64,000 nucleotides of DNA from CAVQOB01 sp963714325 (GTDB taxonomy: Bacteria > Pseudomonadota > Alphaproteobacteria > Rhizobiales > Hyphomicrobiaceae), in the NCBI GenBank assembly GCA_963714325.1, contig CAVQOB010000015.1, forward strand, positions 11,595-75,594, read 5' to 3'. A program made the position numbers and the translations under genes. Positions 36,196 to 44,933 of the stretch are shown piece by piece (position 1 is the stretch's first letter; the number at the start of each line of letters is the position of its first letter). The notes under the pieces were generated by a model that was not told the origin of the DNA, searched no databases, and saw nothing but the letters and a program-made list of their open reading frames with translations.

Positions 36196-36683
36196 TCAAT
36201 TGGCTGAGGCAGCAACTTCCAGCATCGCGATATCGGTCTTAATCATCTGCAACATCGCCTGCATCACGCGGCGCGCCTTGGCAGTGTCGGGATCGCACAG
36301 CAGATCGGAGAAGCAACGCGGCACAATCTGCCTGGACAGACCAAATTTATCCTTGAGCCAGCCGCACCGCACGGGCATGCCACCATCACTAGTCAATACC
36401 GCGCGATAGCGATCAACGTCGGCTTGATCCTCGCAATCGACGGACATCGAGAGAGCATTGCTGAACGTCTCGTAAGGCCCGCCATTGAGCGCCAGAAATT
36501 GCAATCCCGCCAGTGCAATTTTTTCAACAGCACCGCACCTCCCTTGCCGCCGGAATAATCGACTGCGGATTTCTGCACGGTACCGACCGACGAGTTGGGG
36601 AATACGGCCGTCTAGAACTGGACGGCCTAACCGGCATTGCCGTCAATCCAACGACACAGTGTGACCTTCTGAGCTGTGGTCAT
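36196..36683 (-). pseudogene. Decayed PhnB-like VOC gene
   Basis: Read from an ATG at 36683 on the minus strand the translation is MTTAQKVTLCRWIDGNAG, stop, AVQF, stop, TAVFPNSSVGTVQK and so on, which follows the usual VOC/PhnB start MxKITPFLWFDGxAEEAxxFYxSIFPNS. One stop replaces an acidic residue and one replaces the tyrosine of FYTAVF. Near 36520 a run of six A replaces an expected seven, shifting the frame, and the remainder (LQFLALNGGPYETFSNALSM ... RCGWLKDKFGLSRQIVPR) is open to 36196. Two stops plus a frameshift make true decay likely, not a single read error. Confidence 0.85.
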
Positions 36684-36881
36684 GGGTAACCCTCTGACTG
36701 ACATGACCATGTTCTCAACGACGATTCGAAGCGGTCTGGTCCGCGGTCCGCATGTTAGCAGCATCGTCTCAGCCGTCGTGTGGCGCGGCGCCAAGATTTA
36801 ATATAGCCGGCCTCAAGACCCCGAGCAGTTCGGCGGCTACGTAGCTGTTCAGCGCGGATGTGTTGATGATCTTGATGCAAA

Positions 36882-36957
36882 TGGTGCCGCAAGAGGGAAT
36901 CGAACCCCCGACCCCGTGCTTACGAAGCACGTGCTCTACCGACTGAGCTATTGCGGC
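36882..36957 (-). tRNA. tRNA-Thr(CGT)
   Basis: The minus strand folds as a complete 76-base tRNA with encoded CCA. The acceptor stem is GCCGCAA/TTGCGGC, the D arm contains AGCTCAGTCGGTAGAGC, and the anticodon stem CGTGC/GCACG encloses TTCGTAA, anticodon CGT, reading the threonine codon ACG. The T arm is GGGGGTTCGATTCCCTC. It stands alone between the VOC pseudogene and hemY. Confidence 0.96.
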
Positions 36958-37186
36958 GTTGATCGCGATGATGATCGCGACTGGCTGACTGAGCCTGCAG
37001 CGATGCCAGCGCCAGGAGCGCCCGAAGTCGGTCACCGCTGACCGGCAGTTGCGGCTCTGATACCCCAGAGCGCTATGCGATGCAAGCGAGGCAAACCAGG
37101 ACCGAACGGAAAAAAGCCGCCGATGCGGCCACCCCTTATCGTCCAGTGGGCATTTTCAATACTTTCAGTCCAGCTCGACTGATCGT

Positions 37187-39022
37187 TCAGCGCTTTGTAC
37201 CGGCGGATCGCGTCGAGCTGATGATGCTTGGGACGGACACCTCATCATCATCGACGGGACCTGGATCATCAGGCGCACGTTGCGTCAAAATGACCTTGGG
37301 CTCTGCCGCTAGCTTGCGACTCGGCTCGTCGCGGGTTGCCGATGCCGCACCGGTGCCCTTCAGATCCACTGTGGTGGTTTTGAGTGTGTCGACGCCGTTG
37401 CGCGACGGCTCAGGTGTTGCCATCAGATAGTCTTGCGCGGAACGCTTGTGATCAAAGGCGAGCGGCGACTTTGCTGGCGAGACCGCCGAGGCATGAGCGC
37501 CATTCGATGCTGGTTGGGCCGGCGTGGACGGTTTACCCGTGCGGATCGTCACTTCCACGGCGTCCTCGACACTGTCGACGACCGGTTTACGCACCGGTGT
37601 GCTGGCAGCACTGTCGCGGGCGATCTCCGGGCTGACAGCCTTGGAGGCGATCGGCACTGCGAGAATGCCATCGCCACCGGCCCCCAGCTGTACCAGTTCC
37701 TCCAACCGTGATTTCAGCACCAGGGCGTCGGGTTGCTCGGCGGCAGCCAGGGGCACGCGCCACTCGTAGGCATCGAGACGGCCGGTCACCGGGGAAACCG
37801 GCGCCCAATTGTCGGAGACGATACCGTCGGCGGTCCAGACCGGATCACGCGGGGCATTGACGGCACGCGCCAACCATTCCCGGACCTTACCGGTGTGGCC
37901 ATGTTGCTCACCTTCGATGCGCGCCATCAGCGTTGCGACGCGTTGCGTCACCTTATGATCCAGAAGTGGCTCAAGGGCAGCGCGTGCCGCCGTCCAATCA
38001 CGCGCCTGCATGGCGTTTTCAGCGAGGGCGAGTGAGCCTTCGGGATCGCCGGGCGTGAGCTTGGCCAACTGGCGCAAGCGTTCCAGGCGGTCACTGATGC
38101 TGTCGCCAGTACGGGCATGAGCATAGGCCATCGCCAATTCGGGGTGCGGTGCGCTCTTCCAGGTGCGTTGGATGACTTTGGCGGCTTTCGGCGTTTGCCC
38201 GCGCGAGGCCAGGACACGACCGGCAATGGCAGCGGCCGGCACCAGTTCCGGCGCAAGATTGTGGGCTTCGAGCGCGAGATTCAGCGCCTTGTCGGAATTC
38301 TCTTCTTCGAGCGCCATCGCCTGCGCCGTCAACAGCACCGCGCGGCGGCGATCGGCGACAGGCTTTTCGATGTGGCCATGGCGCTTGGCTGTGGCCAGTG
38401 TATCAAGTGCGCCGTCCCAATCCTTGGATTTGCATTGCAGTTCGAAGAGCGCATCAACCGGCCAATCGGCCTTTGGATTGAGGCGTAAGGCGCGCTCCGC
38501 AAATTGACGCGCGGCTTCCTGCTCACCGACCCGTTCGGCTTCGAGGAATAAGCCACGGAGGCCTAATTGTTCGGTATCCGGCGTGGCAAGCATCGCTTCG
38601 AAAATGCGCCGTGCGGTCGCACTGTCGCCGGACAACTGTGCGGTCTGCGCGCGCAGCAGATGCGTCAACGGCTCGTTGGGCAAAGACTTGCGCGCTTGTA
38701 TGGCGGCGCGAGTGGCGCCCGCCTTGTCGCCAGAGCCGATGGCAATCAAACCACTTGAGAGTGCGGTGAGACCACGCTGCTCGCGGCGGCGGACAAACAT
38801 CTGACCAACAGCCGCAGGACTGCGCCAGAGCTGGCGCAGAATCGACCAAGCCAGGACGGCGAAAGCGACGAACAACGCAAGCAGCACAACGGCGCGGAAA
38901 ACTGAGGTCTCCACAACGTAACCTTGCCAATCCAGTGTCAGCGTACCGGGACTATCGGCCAACCAATGCAAACCGACCGCAGCAGCGGCGACGGCCAGCA
39001 GAAACAGAACGAGGCGAACCAT
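37187..39022 (-). CDS. hemY: HemY-domain tetratricopeptide membrane protein
   Basis: This 611-residue inner-membrane protein has two N-terminal membrane helices (about 3-20 and 43-63), a HemY N-domain (GTLTLDWQGYVVETSV) and a long stretch of tetratricopeptide helices up to about 440, followed by a disordered Pro/Ser/Thr-rich tail. HemY proteins lie in heme operons but their role is unsettled; a scaffold for late porphyrin enzymes is one proposal. Its start overlaps the stop of the Mic60-like gene by one base (TGATG). Order hemD / Mic60-like / hemY is typical for this class. Confidence 0.92.
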   Translation of the reverse strand: MVRLVLFLLAVAAAAVGLHWLADSPGTLTLDWQGYVVETSVFRAVVLLALFVAFAVLAWSILRQLWRSPAAVGQMFVRRREQRGLTALSSGLIAIGSGDKAGATRAAIQARKSLPNEPLTHLLRAQTAQLSGDSATARRIFEAMLATPDTEQLGLRGLFLEAERVGEQEAARQFAERALRLNPKADWPVDALFELQCKSKDWDGALDTLATAKRHGHIEKPVADRRRAVLLTAQAMALEEENSDKALNLALEAHNLAPELVPAAAIAGRVLASRGQTPKAAKVIQRTWKSAPHPELAMAYAHARTGDSISDRLERLRQLAKLTPGDPEGSLALAENAMQARDWTAARAALEPLLDHKVTQRVATLMARIEGEQHGHTGKVREWLARAVNAPRDPVWTADGIVSDNWAPVSPVTGRLDAYEWRVPLAAAEQPDALVLKSRLEELVQLGAGGDGILAVPIASKAVSPEIARDSAASTPVRKPVVDSVEDAVEVTIRTGKPSTPAQPASNGAHASAVSPAKSPLAFDHKRSAQDYLMATPEPSRNGVDTLKTTTVDLKGTGAASATRDEPSRKLAAEPKVILTQRAPDDPGPVDDDEVSVPSIISSTRSAGTKR

Positions 39023-40734
39023 CAGTTGTTGCCTTTCTTCGGCTCGGTGCCACCAGCCAGCGACGTCTTGAGTTGCGCTTCAAGGCCGGCGAGCGTGGTG
39101 TCGACAGCGTGGCGGGCCTCGATGCGCTTGAACCAGGCTTGGGCCGGAGTCATCACCTTCGGTGACAGCATCTTGGCTTCCATGATGACATCACCCAGGC
39201 GGGCGTCCTTCAGGCCGGATTCGATGCGGCCGATGACGGCTTCGGTGCTGGTATCGCCGGGCGCATGATTGACCTTACGGACGCGAACGATCGATTTCGC
39301 GCCGGAGAGCAAGCGATCAACGACGCCCGCTTCGGCAGGTTCAACATCGATATCGAGCATAGCGTTGGCGAGCGAACGGAACTCGGTGCCAAGCGCCGGG
39401 AGCGTTGAGACACCATCGTTTTGGAGGGTTTCGAGGACGCCAAGATTGAGTGAGCTGCCAGCGACTTTCTTGACGGCTGCGAGTTCAGCATTGAACTTGC
39501 CGCCGCGGTCGAGTGCGCGTTTCAGATTAGCGAGTTCGAGCGAAAGGACGATCCGCTCGGCATTGACGTTGCGGTCCTGCTCACTCTTGATGACGCCTTG
39601 GACGTTTTTTTCCAGTGATGCGATCTGGGCTGCGACCGGCGCCAGCGCAGATGTGACATCGGCGGGTTTGGCGCGCGATCCGAGATCACCGCGCAAAGCG
39701 TCGAGCGAGGTCTTGAGGGTACCGGCGTCGTCGGTCAGGGATTTCAGCGAGAGTTCAAGGGCTTGAGCGCGCTGACTGAGGCGGGTGGATTCGGTCTTGA
39801 TGCCAGCCAGATCGCGATCGATACGCTGTGTGCCGGCACGGGCGGCTTCGCTCGCTTCGTTAGCGGCGGTGACGCGCGTTTCGACATCCTTGGCGACGTC
39901 GCGGCGGAGTGTCGTGGTGGCGGTTGTCAGCGCTGTTTCAAGATCGGCCAGTTTGCCGGAGATCTGGGCGAGTTGCGGCACGCGGCCGGTGCGTTGGGGA
40001 TCGTTGGCGGCAGCGGCAATCGTGCTCAGCTGTTCTTCGAGCTTCTGCATGCGTGCGGCCGTCTCGGAGCTATTCGAAGCCTGTCCAACTTTGGCGGTGA
40101 GATCCTTGTTGTTCTCGGCGATGCGCCCCTGGGCTTCGCTCAATCCTCGCGCCAGGTCTTCAAGTTTGGTCAGTCGAGCATCAGCCTGTGCCAATTTGGC
40201 GGTTGCGTCAGCGGCGGCGGTCGGTTGCGCACGTTCGCGGAGCCCTTGCTCAAGGGCGGTGAGGCGGCGCGCGACAGCCGGGCTTGGCTCTTGCGTCGTC
40301 TGGGAGGCAGGATCCCCGAAGCCGAGCAGTGGCAGCGCGAACGTCGATCCGACCAGAGCAAGCGCGCCGCCAATCAGTCCAGCGCCAAGCAGTGAGGCCA
40401 TTCCCGATGTGCTGCCGGAAGCCACAGCGGCTGAGGCGGGAATAGCAGTCGTGGCGCCGGGATAGGGCTTGCTGGACGGGGCAGCGTTCGTAGTCGCCGT
40501 CGACTTGACCTCGACCTTCGCCGCATTGGCCACGGTTGCGGCAGCGCCGGCGCTCGATGGACTGTTGGGCATGCCCGTGCCCGCCGGCTTCGCGGCATTT
40601 CCTGAGGCGGGCGTTGCCGGCGTGACGACTTCGGTCGCTTTGAGATCAATCGTGGCATGCGGCCGCTTGATCGACTGGGGGTCAGCGGGTTTCGCAGGTT
40701 GCGATTTGTTGCGGTCGTCTTTCTGATCGGTCAT
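39022..40734 (-). CDS. Mitofilin/Mic60-like membrane protein (COG4223)
   Basis: This 570-residue protein is the alphaproteobacterial relative of mitochondrial Mic60, which shapes inner-membrane folds. A disordered Pro/Ala-rich N-terminus (1-115) precedes one membrane helix (about 118-140, LLGAGLIGGALALVGSTFALPLLGFG region), then a long coiled coil (160-430), then the mitofilin C-terminal domain (about 440-570). It starts at the ATG at 40734. Location between hemD and hemY is the conserved place. Whether this organism has intracytoplasmic membranes is unknown. Confidence 0.88.
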   Translation of the reverse strand: MTDQKDDRNKSQPAKPADPQSIKRPHATIDLKATEVVTPATPASGNAAKPAGTGMPNSPSSAGAAATVANAAKVEVKSTATTNAAPSSKPYPGATTAIPASAAVASGSTSGMASLLGAGLIGGALALVGSTFALPLLGFGDPASQTTQEPSPAVARRLTALEQGLRERAQPTAAADATAKLAQADARLTKLEDLARGLSEAQGRIAENNKDLTAKVGQASNSSETAARMQKLEEQLSTIAAAANDPQRTGRVPQLAQISGKLADLETALTTATTTLRRDVAKDVETRVTAANEASEAARAGTQRIDRDLAGIKTESTRLSQRAQALELSLKSLTDDAGTLKTSLDALRGDLGSRAKPADVTSALAPVAAQIASLEKNVQGVIKSEQDRNVNAERIVLSLELANLKRALDRGGKFNAELAAVKKVAGSSLNLGVLETLQNDGVSTLPALGTEFRSLANAMLDIDVEPAEAGVVDRLLSGAKSIVRVRKVNHAPGDTSTEAVIGRIESGLKDARLGDVIMEAKMLSPKVMTPAQAWFKRIEARHAVDTTLAGLEAQLKTSLAGGTEPKKGNN

Positions 40735-40885
40735 GAACGCACTACTCCGGGGGAACGCAAGCGGCCACGAGCGCGTTGGCGCTGCGGGCAAAACATCTGG
40801 ATTCGGTCTCGTGTAACTCTGTTTGTGGCCTAGCCCGCCATCGGGTGGGTCTCGACAATGTCGTTGGACTTGATTTTGGACCCTT

Positions 40886-41596
40886 TCAGGTGATGAGGGC
40901 AAGCATTTCTTCGAGACTAGGTGCAGCGGCAATCTCGGTGCGGATGGATCCCAGGCTCTTGAGGCGCGCCGCAATTGCCCCAGACAAGCAAAAATGGGTC
41001 ATCGTGCGCGCCATGTGATGCAGGCCGTGCTGTCGTAGCAGCTTGACATAGATGTCAGCGGTCCGGGCGGAAAACAGCATGACGCCCTCGATTTCGCCGG
41101 TGCCGATCTTATCGCGAAGGTCATCAGAGAACTCTGTTGCCGGCACCATGCGATAGACGACCGGTTGCATGACGCGGAAGCCGTGCTGTTCCAGCGCACT
41201 TGGCAGATCGAAGGCCAATACATCGCCAGCAAGATAAAGCAGGAAGCCCGATTGCGGGTCATGGGTGGCGAGGATCTGTGGGACCAGATCGCGCGCACGA
41301 CCAGCACCAGAAACGATGACTTCAAATCCAAGATTGCGTGCTTCCTTGGCAGTGGCAGGTCCAACGGTGAAGACGGGGAGTTTGGCGGCGATGGCGTTCA
41401 CCCGTTGCACGCGGAGGGCGCGCAGACCATAGCGACTTGTGGCGATCAGTGCCTGGACGTCACTGAGATCGACGGGCTCGCTGTCGTCGAAGCTGACGGC
41501 CATCAGCGGGGCGACCGAAACTGCATGATCGAGCGCTTCGAGACGGGCCTTCAGTTTCAAGGCATCCGGTTCGGGCCGTGTCACAAGAATACGCAT
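40886..41596 (-). CDS. hemD: Uroporphyrinogen-III synthase
   Basis: HemD cyclises hydroxymethylbilane to uroporphyrinogen III in heme and cobalamin synthesis. The 236-residue product starts with ILVTRPEPDALKLKARLEAL, as is usual, and has FTVGPATAKEARNLGF and the C-terminal FSARTADIYVKLL block. The ATG at 41596 fixes the start; the open frame continues upstream into tsaD antisense. hemC commonly precedes hemD in relatives but is missing here: 132 bp separate hemD from the divergent tsaD. Confidence 0.92.
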   Translation of the reverse strand: MRILVTRPEPDALKLKARLEALDHAVSVAPLMAVSFDDSEPVDLSDVQALIATSRYGLRALRVQRVNAIAAKLPVFTVGPATAKEARNLGFEVIVSGAGRARDLVPQILATHDPQSGFLLYLAGDVLAFDLPSALEQHGFRVMQPVVYRMVPATEFSDDLRDKIGTGEIEGVMLFSARTADIYVKLLRQHGLHHMARTMTHFCLSGAIAARLKSLGSIRTEIAAAPSLEEMLALIT

Positions 41597-41728
41597 AAAC
41601 CATTCATCCTGCCATGCGATTGCGCGCGACGGTTTCTGACGATCGCCAACATGTTGGCTTGCACGCCCATTGCTCCCGGTGCTACGCGATCGGCCACGGA
41701 TACACCACGAGATTGGCCCGCGCCAGCA

Positions 41729-42829
41729 ATGACGACGCCGAATACGGAGACGCTGGTCCTTGGGATCGAGACGAGCTGCGATGAAACGGCAGCCAGCGTC
41801 GTTGCGCGCACTCAAGAGGGCACGGGGCGCATTCTGTCGTCGGTGGTCCGATCCCAATGGGAGCGGCATCGCCAGTTCGGTGGCGTGGTGCCGGAACTGG
41901 CGGCGCGGGCCCATGTCGAGTGCCTGGATACGATCGTTCGAGAGGCGATGCAGACCGCTGGCGTCGACTTCGGACGGCTCAATTGCATCGCGGTCACGGC
42001 CGGGCCGGGGCTGGTCGGTGGACTGCTGGTTGGCATATTGACGGCGAAGGCGATTGCTCTGGTCCACAACAAGCCGATCGTTGCGGTCAATCATCTTGAA
42101 GCCCATGCGCTGACCGTTGGGCTGACGGAGGGGCTAGCACCCCCCTATATTCTGCTGCTGGTTTCAGGTGGTCATACGCAACTGTTGCTGGTACGCGATG
42201 TGGCGCAGTACGAGCGATTGGGATCGACAATCGATGATGCCCTCGGTGAAGCCTTCGACAAGACCGCGAAGCTTTTGGGATTGGGGTTTCCGGGTGGGCC
42301 GGCAGTGGAGGCGGCGGCGGCGCGCGGGAACCCCGGGCGGTTCAATTTGCCGCGGCCGATGATGGGGCGGCCGGAGCCGCATTTCTCGTTTGCGGGGTTG
42401 AAGACGGCGGTGCGACTGGCAGCGGAAAAGCTGGTACCGTTGAAGGATCAGGACATTGCTGATCTGTGCGCAGATTTCGAGTTGGCAGCTGCTGCGTCGG
42501 TTGTCGATCGGACAGCACGAGCAATGGCGATGGCCGACGAACAGCTTGGGGCGGGCGTGGCACGACGGCTGGTGATTGCTGGTGGCGTCGCGGCCAATCA
42601 GCGATTGCGGTCGTCGCTGAGTGCGTTGGCGCAGGCCAAAGGATACACCCTGCATGCGCCGCCGATTGCTCTGTGTGGTGACAACGCGGCAATGATCGCG
42701 TGGGCGGGGTCGGAGCTTTTCGTACGTGGCCGCCACGATGCACTGGACTTTGCGGCGCGAGCGCGCTGGCCGCTCGATGATAAAGTGGCGCCGGTCATTG
42801 GCGCCGGTCGTTTGGGTGCCAAGGCATGA
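41729..42829 (+). CDS. tsaD: tRNA N6-adenosine threonylcarbamoyltransferase TsaD
   Basis: TsaD transfers threonylcarbamoyl to A37 of tRNAs that read ANN codons. The 366-residue product shows LGIETSCDETAASVV at the start, the metal-binding NHLEAH motif, SGGHTQLLLV, and the later NLPRPM and VAGGVAANQRLR-like block (VIAGGVAANQRLR). The ATG at 41729 is chosen for homology. gpsA begins 7 bp after its stop, the standard alphaproteobacterial pair. Confidence 0.97.
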   Translation: MTTPNTETLVLGIETSCDETAASVVARTQEGTGRILSSVVRSQWERHRQFGGVVPELAARAHVECLDTIVREAMQTAGVDFGRLNCIAVTAGPGLVGGLLVGILTAKAIALVHNKPIVAVNHLEAHALTVGLTEGLAPPYILLLVSGGHTQLLLVRDVAQYERLGSTIDDALGEAFDKTAKLLGLGFPGGPAVEAAAARGNPGRFNLPRPMMGRPEPHFSFAGLKTAVRLAAEKLVPLKDQDIADLCADFELAAAASVVDRTARAMAMADEQLGAGVARRLVIAGGVAANQRLRSSLSALAQAKGYTLHAPPIALCGDNAAMIAWAGSELFVRGRHDALDFAARARWPLDDKVAPVIGAGRLGAKA

Positions 42830-42836
42830 GGCTGAT

Positions 42837-43844
42837 ATGAGCCAAGACGTGGAGCAGCTGACAATCGGCGTGATCGGCGGTGGGGCGTTCGGGACGGCGC
42901 TCGCGGAGACGTTATGCAGGGCCGGACGGCGCGTGACGCTGTGGGCGCGGAGTCACGCGGTTGTGGCCGAGATCAACGGGCAGCGCACTAATAGTGCGTA
43001 TCTGGCGGGAGTCACGCTCGACGGACAGCTGCGGGCAGTGTCTGACCTTAGCGCAGCCGCAACCGCTGACATCGTGTTGTTGGTGGCACCAGCGCAGGCG
43101 ACGCGGACGCTCGCTTCGGATCTCGCCAGGATGCTGCGGCCGGGGACGCCGGTGGTGATCTGCGCCAAGGGGCTGGAGCAGGCGACGGGGCAAGAGCTGT
43201 CGACAGTGGTGTCGGAAATTTTGCCCGCGGCGGTGCCGGCGGTATTGTCGGGACCGAGTTTTGCCAGCGATATCGTGCGCGGACTACCGGCGGCGCTGAC
43301 GATCGCCTGCCACGATGAAAAGCTTGGCGCACGGCTCGCAAGCGCAATCGGCACGCGGCATTTTCGACTCTATTGGACTGACGATATGACCGGCGTACAG
43401 CTCGGCGGCGCACTGAAGAATGTGCTGGCGATTGCAGCGGGAATCGTTGACGGCCGCCAACTCGGTGCCAGTGCGCATGCAGCGCTGGTGACGCGCGGAT
43501 TTGCAGAGTTACGCCGATTCGGTGCGGCAATGGGCGCAAGACCAGAGACCCTGATGGGATTGTCAGGGCTCGGCGATCTCGTGCTGACCTGCGGCAGCGC
43601 GCAGTCGCGCAACATGAGCCTCGGGCGAGCGCTCGGACAAGGACAGACACTGGCCGGCATTCTGGGTGGCCGTCGATCAGTCGTGGAAGGTTTGTGGACG
43701 GCTTCTGCTGTTACGCGCGTCGCTGAAGCGCGGGGGATCGAGATGCCGATTTGCCAAGCCGTTACTGGTATTGTGGCGGGGACGATCGGAATCGACGTTG
43801 CGATTGACGCGTTGCTGGCGCGACCGTTCAAGGCGGAGGATTGA
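42837..43844 (+). CDS. gpsA: Glycerol-3-phosphate dehydrogenase (NAD(P)+)
   Basis: GpsA reduces dihydroxyacetone phosphate to sn-glycerol 3-phosphate for phospholipid synthesis. The 335-residue product starts with the dinucleotide motif IGVIGGGAFGTALAETLCRAG and has VICAKGLE, LSGPSFASDIVRGLPAA, the active-site lysine region GALKNVLAIAAGIVDG and TLMGLSGLGDLVLTC. The ATG at 42837 lies 7 bp after tsaD, so translation is probably coupled. Confidence 0.97.
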   Translation: MSQDVEQLTIGVIGGGAFGTALAETLCRAGRRVTLWARSHAVVAEINGQRTNSAYLAGVTLDGQLRAVSDLSAAATADIVLLVAPAQATRTLASDLARMLRPGTPVVICAKGLEQATGQELSTVVSEILPAAVPAVLSGPSFASDIVRGLPAALTIACHDEKLGARLASAIGTRHFRLYWTDDMTGVQLGGALKNVLAIAAGIVDGRQLGASAHAALVTRGFAELRRFGAAMGARPETLMGLSGLGDLVLTCGSAQSRNMSLGRALGQGQTLAGILGGRRSVVEGLWTASAVTRVAEARGIEMPICQAVTGIVAGTIGIDVAIDALLARPFKAED

Positions 43845-43993
43845 GTTGGGCAAGACCCAATCGGCTGATCTCCCCGCTCAAAGGCCCCGACTTCAATGTC
43901 GATCTGATCGTCCGCGCGAAGTGGGTGTTCAAGCGACGGACGGGTGGCCTATAGTCGGCCAAACACCGAACTGATCATTGAGAGGAATGCCCA

Positions 43994-44404
43994 ATGGACA
44001 TCAAGTCAGCCGCTGCCACGCCGACGCGACGCGCCAATCCGGATTGGTTCACGGGGACCGTCTGGCAGGACCCGATTGTCGAGACGCCGAAGCCTGCCCG
44101 CGTGCGCGCAGCGGTGGTGCATTTTGAGCCGGGCGCGCGTACCAACTGGCATCATCATCCGCTCGGACAAACGCTCTACGTCACGGCCGGTGTCGGGCGC
44201 TGTCAGACGTTGGGTGGGCCGGTGCGGATTCTGCGCGCCGGCGACAGTGTATGGATTCCGCCGCTTGAAAAGCACTGGCACGGTGCCGCCCCCGATCACG
44301 GCATGACGCATATTGCGATGCACGAGGCCGATGAGACGGGCGCGCACGTGACCTGGCTCGAGCGCGTGGTGGACGCGGATTATTTGAAGGTGGCGACGGG
44401 GTGA
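43994..44404 (+). CDS. Cupin-domain protein
   Basis: This 136-residue protein is a single-domain cupin. The metal-binding first motif is WHHHPLGQTLYVTAGVG and the second is GDSVWIPPLEKHWHGA. Small cupins of this type, related to the carboxymuconolactone-decarboxylase-associated group, are of unknown substrate. A GAGAGGAATG-like region precedes the ATG at 43994. It stands alone after gpsA with a 149-bp gap. Confidence 0.88.
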   Translation: MDIKSAAATPTRRANPDWFTGTVWQDPIVETPKPARVRAAVVHFEPGARTNWHHHPLGQTLYVTAGVGRCQTLGGPVRILRAGDSVWIPPLEKHWHGAAPDHGMTHIAMHEADETGAHVTWLERVVDADYLKVATG

Positions 44405-44420
44405 TCGCGCGGGGGGGCTG

Positions 44421-44518
44421 TAGGTTGGGTCAAGTGTCGATGCGTTGAGCATCGGCGCGCGACCCAACAACAACGGGCGGAGCAAGCGATGTTGGGTCGC
44501 GCAAGCGCTTGACCTAAC
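44421..44518. repeat. Nested palindromic repeat element
   Basis: An outer pair, GTTGGGTCAAG (44424-44434) and CTTGACCTAAC (44508-44518, one mismatch), encloses an inner perfect 13-bp pair, GCGCGACCCAACA (44457-44469) and TGTTGGGTCGCGC (44490-44502). This kind of element with GTTGGGTCGCGC is widespread in intergenic DNA of Hyphomicrobiales. It lies between convergent genes. Confidence 0.65.
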
Positions 44519-44545
44519 TTACGCTTTTCGTAGCTTTTCGTCGCC

Positions 44546-44782
44546 TTATTTGATCTTGAGACAGGCGCGCTTGAGGCCATTCCATTCGTATCCCGCGTTG
44601 CAAACGCGGTATGACGGGTTTGGTGAGATGCTTGCGTTCGGCACGCAAGCAATATTCTGCAAATTTGGTGTGCTCTGCCAATTTTTGTTGATGCCGACCA
44701 TAATGCCTTGCACACGTGCTATTGAAGCAAAGGCTGTCAGTGCAATACTTGTCGTCGCCAAAAATCCAAATGGTCTCGTCAT
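44546..44782 (-). CDS. Small secreted cysteine-containing protein, unknown
   Basis: This 78-residue protein is not recognised. It starts with a signal-peptide-like segment (MTRPFGFLATTSIALTAFASIA). The mature part has three cysteines, at about residues 46, 61 and 74, and ends CNAGYEWNGLKRACLKIK, a pattern suggesting at least one disulfide and a periplasmic or extracellular place. A strong Shine-Dalgarno (AGAGGAG) lies 8 bp before the ATG at 44782, the best reason to accept it as a gene. Its composition is lower in G+C than the neighbours. Confidence 0.6.
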   Translation of the reverse strand: MTRPFGFLATTSIALTAFASIARVQGIMVGINKNWQSTPNLQNIACVPNASISPNPSYRVCNAGYEWNGLKRACLKIK

Positions 44783-44933
44783 CGAATGGCTCCTCTCAAC
44801 GCGAGTGCCCTATTGGCACGCAGTGAAATGGTAGCCGTCGTGCAGGGGCAAGGTTGCCGCGGGCAACTGACCATATGGGCTGACGGCAAGCGCTCAGCAT
44901 CGATCGTGGCGCACGGAAAGGCGAGGGCAAGTC

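Noticed and set aside
36684..37186. oriC proper near tRNA-Thr
   Set aside because: The skew switch points here, but I found no cluster of TTATCCACA-like DnaA boxes or AT-rich unwinding stretch, so I do not annotate an origin.
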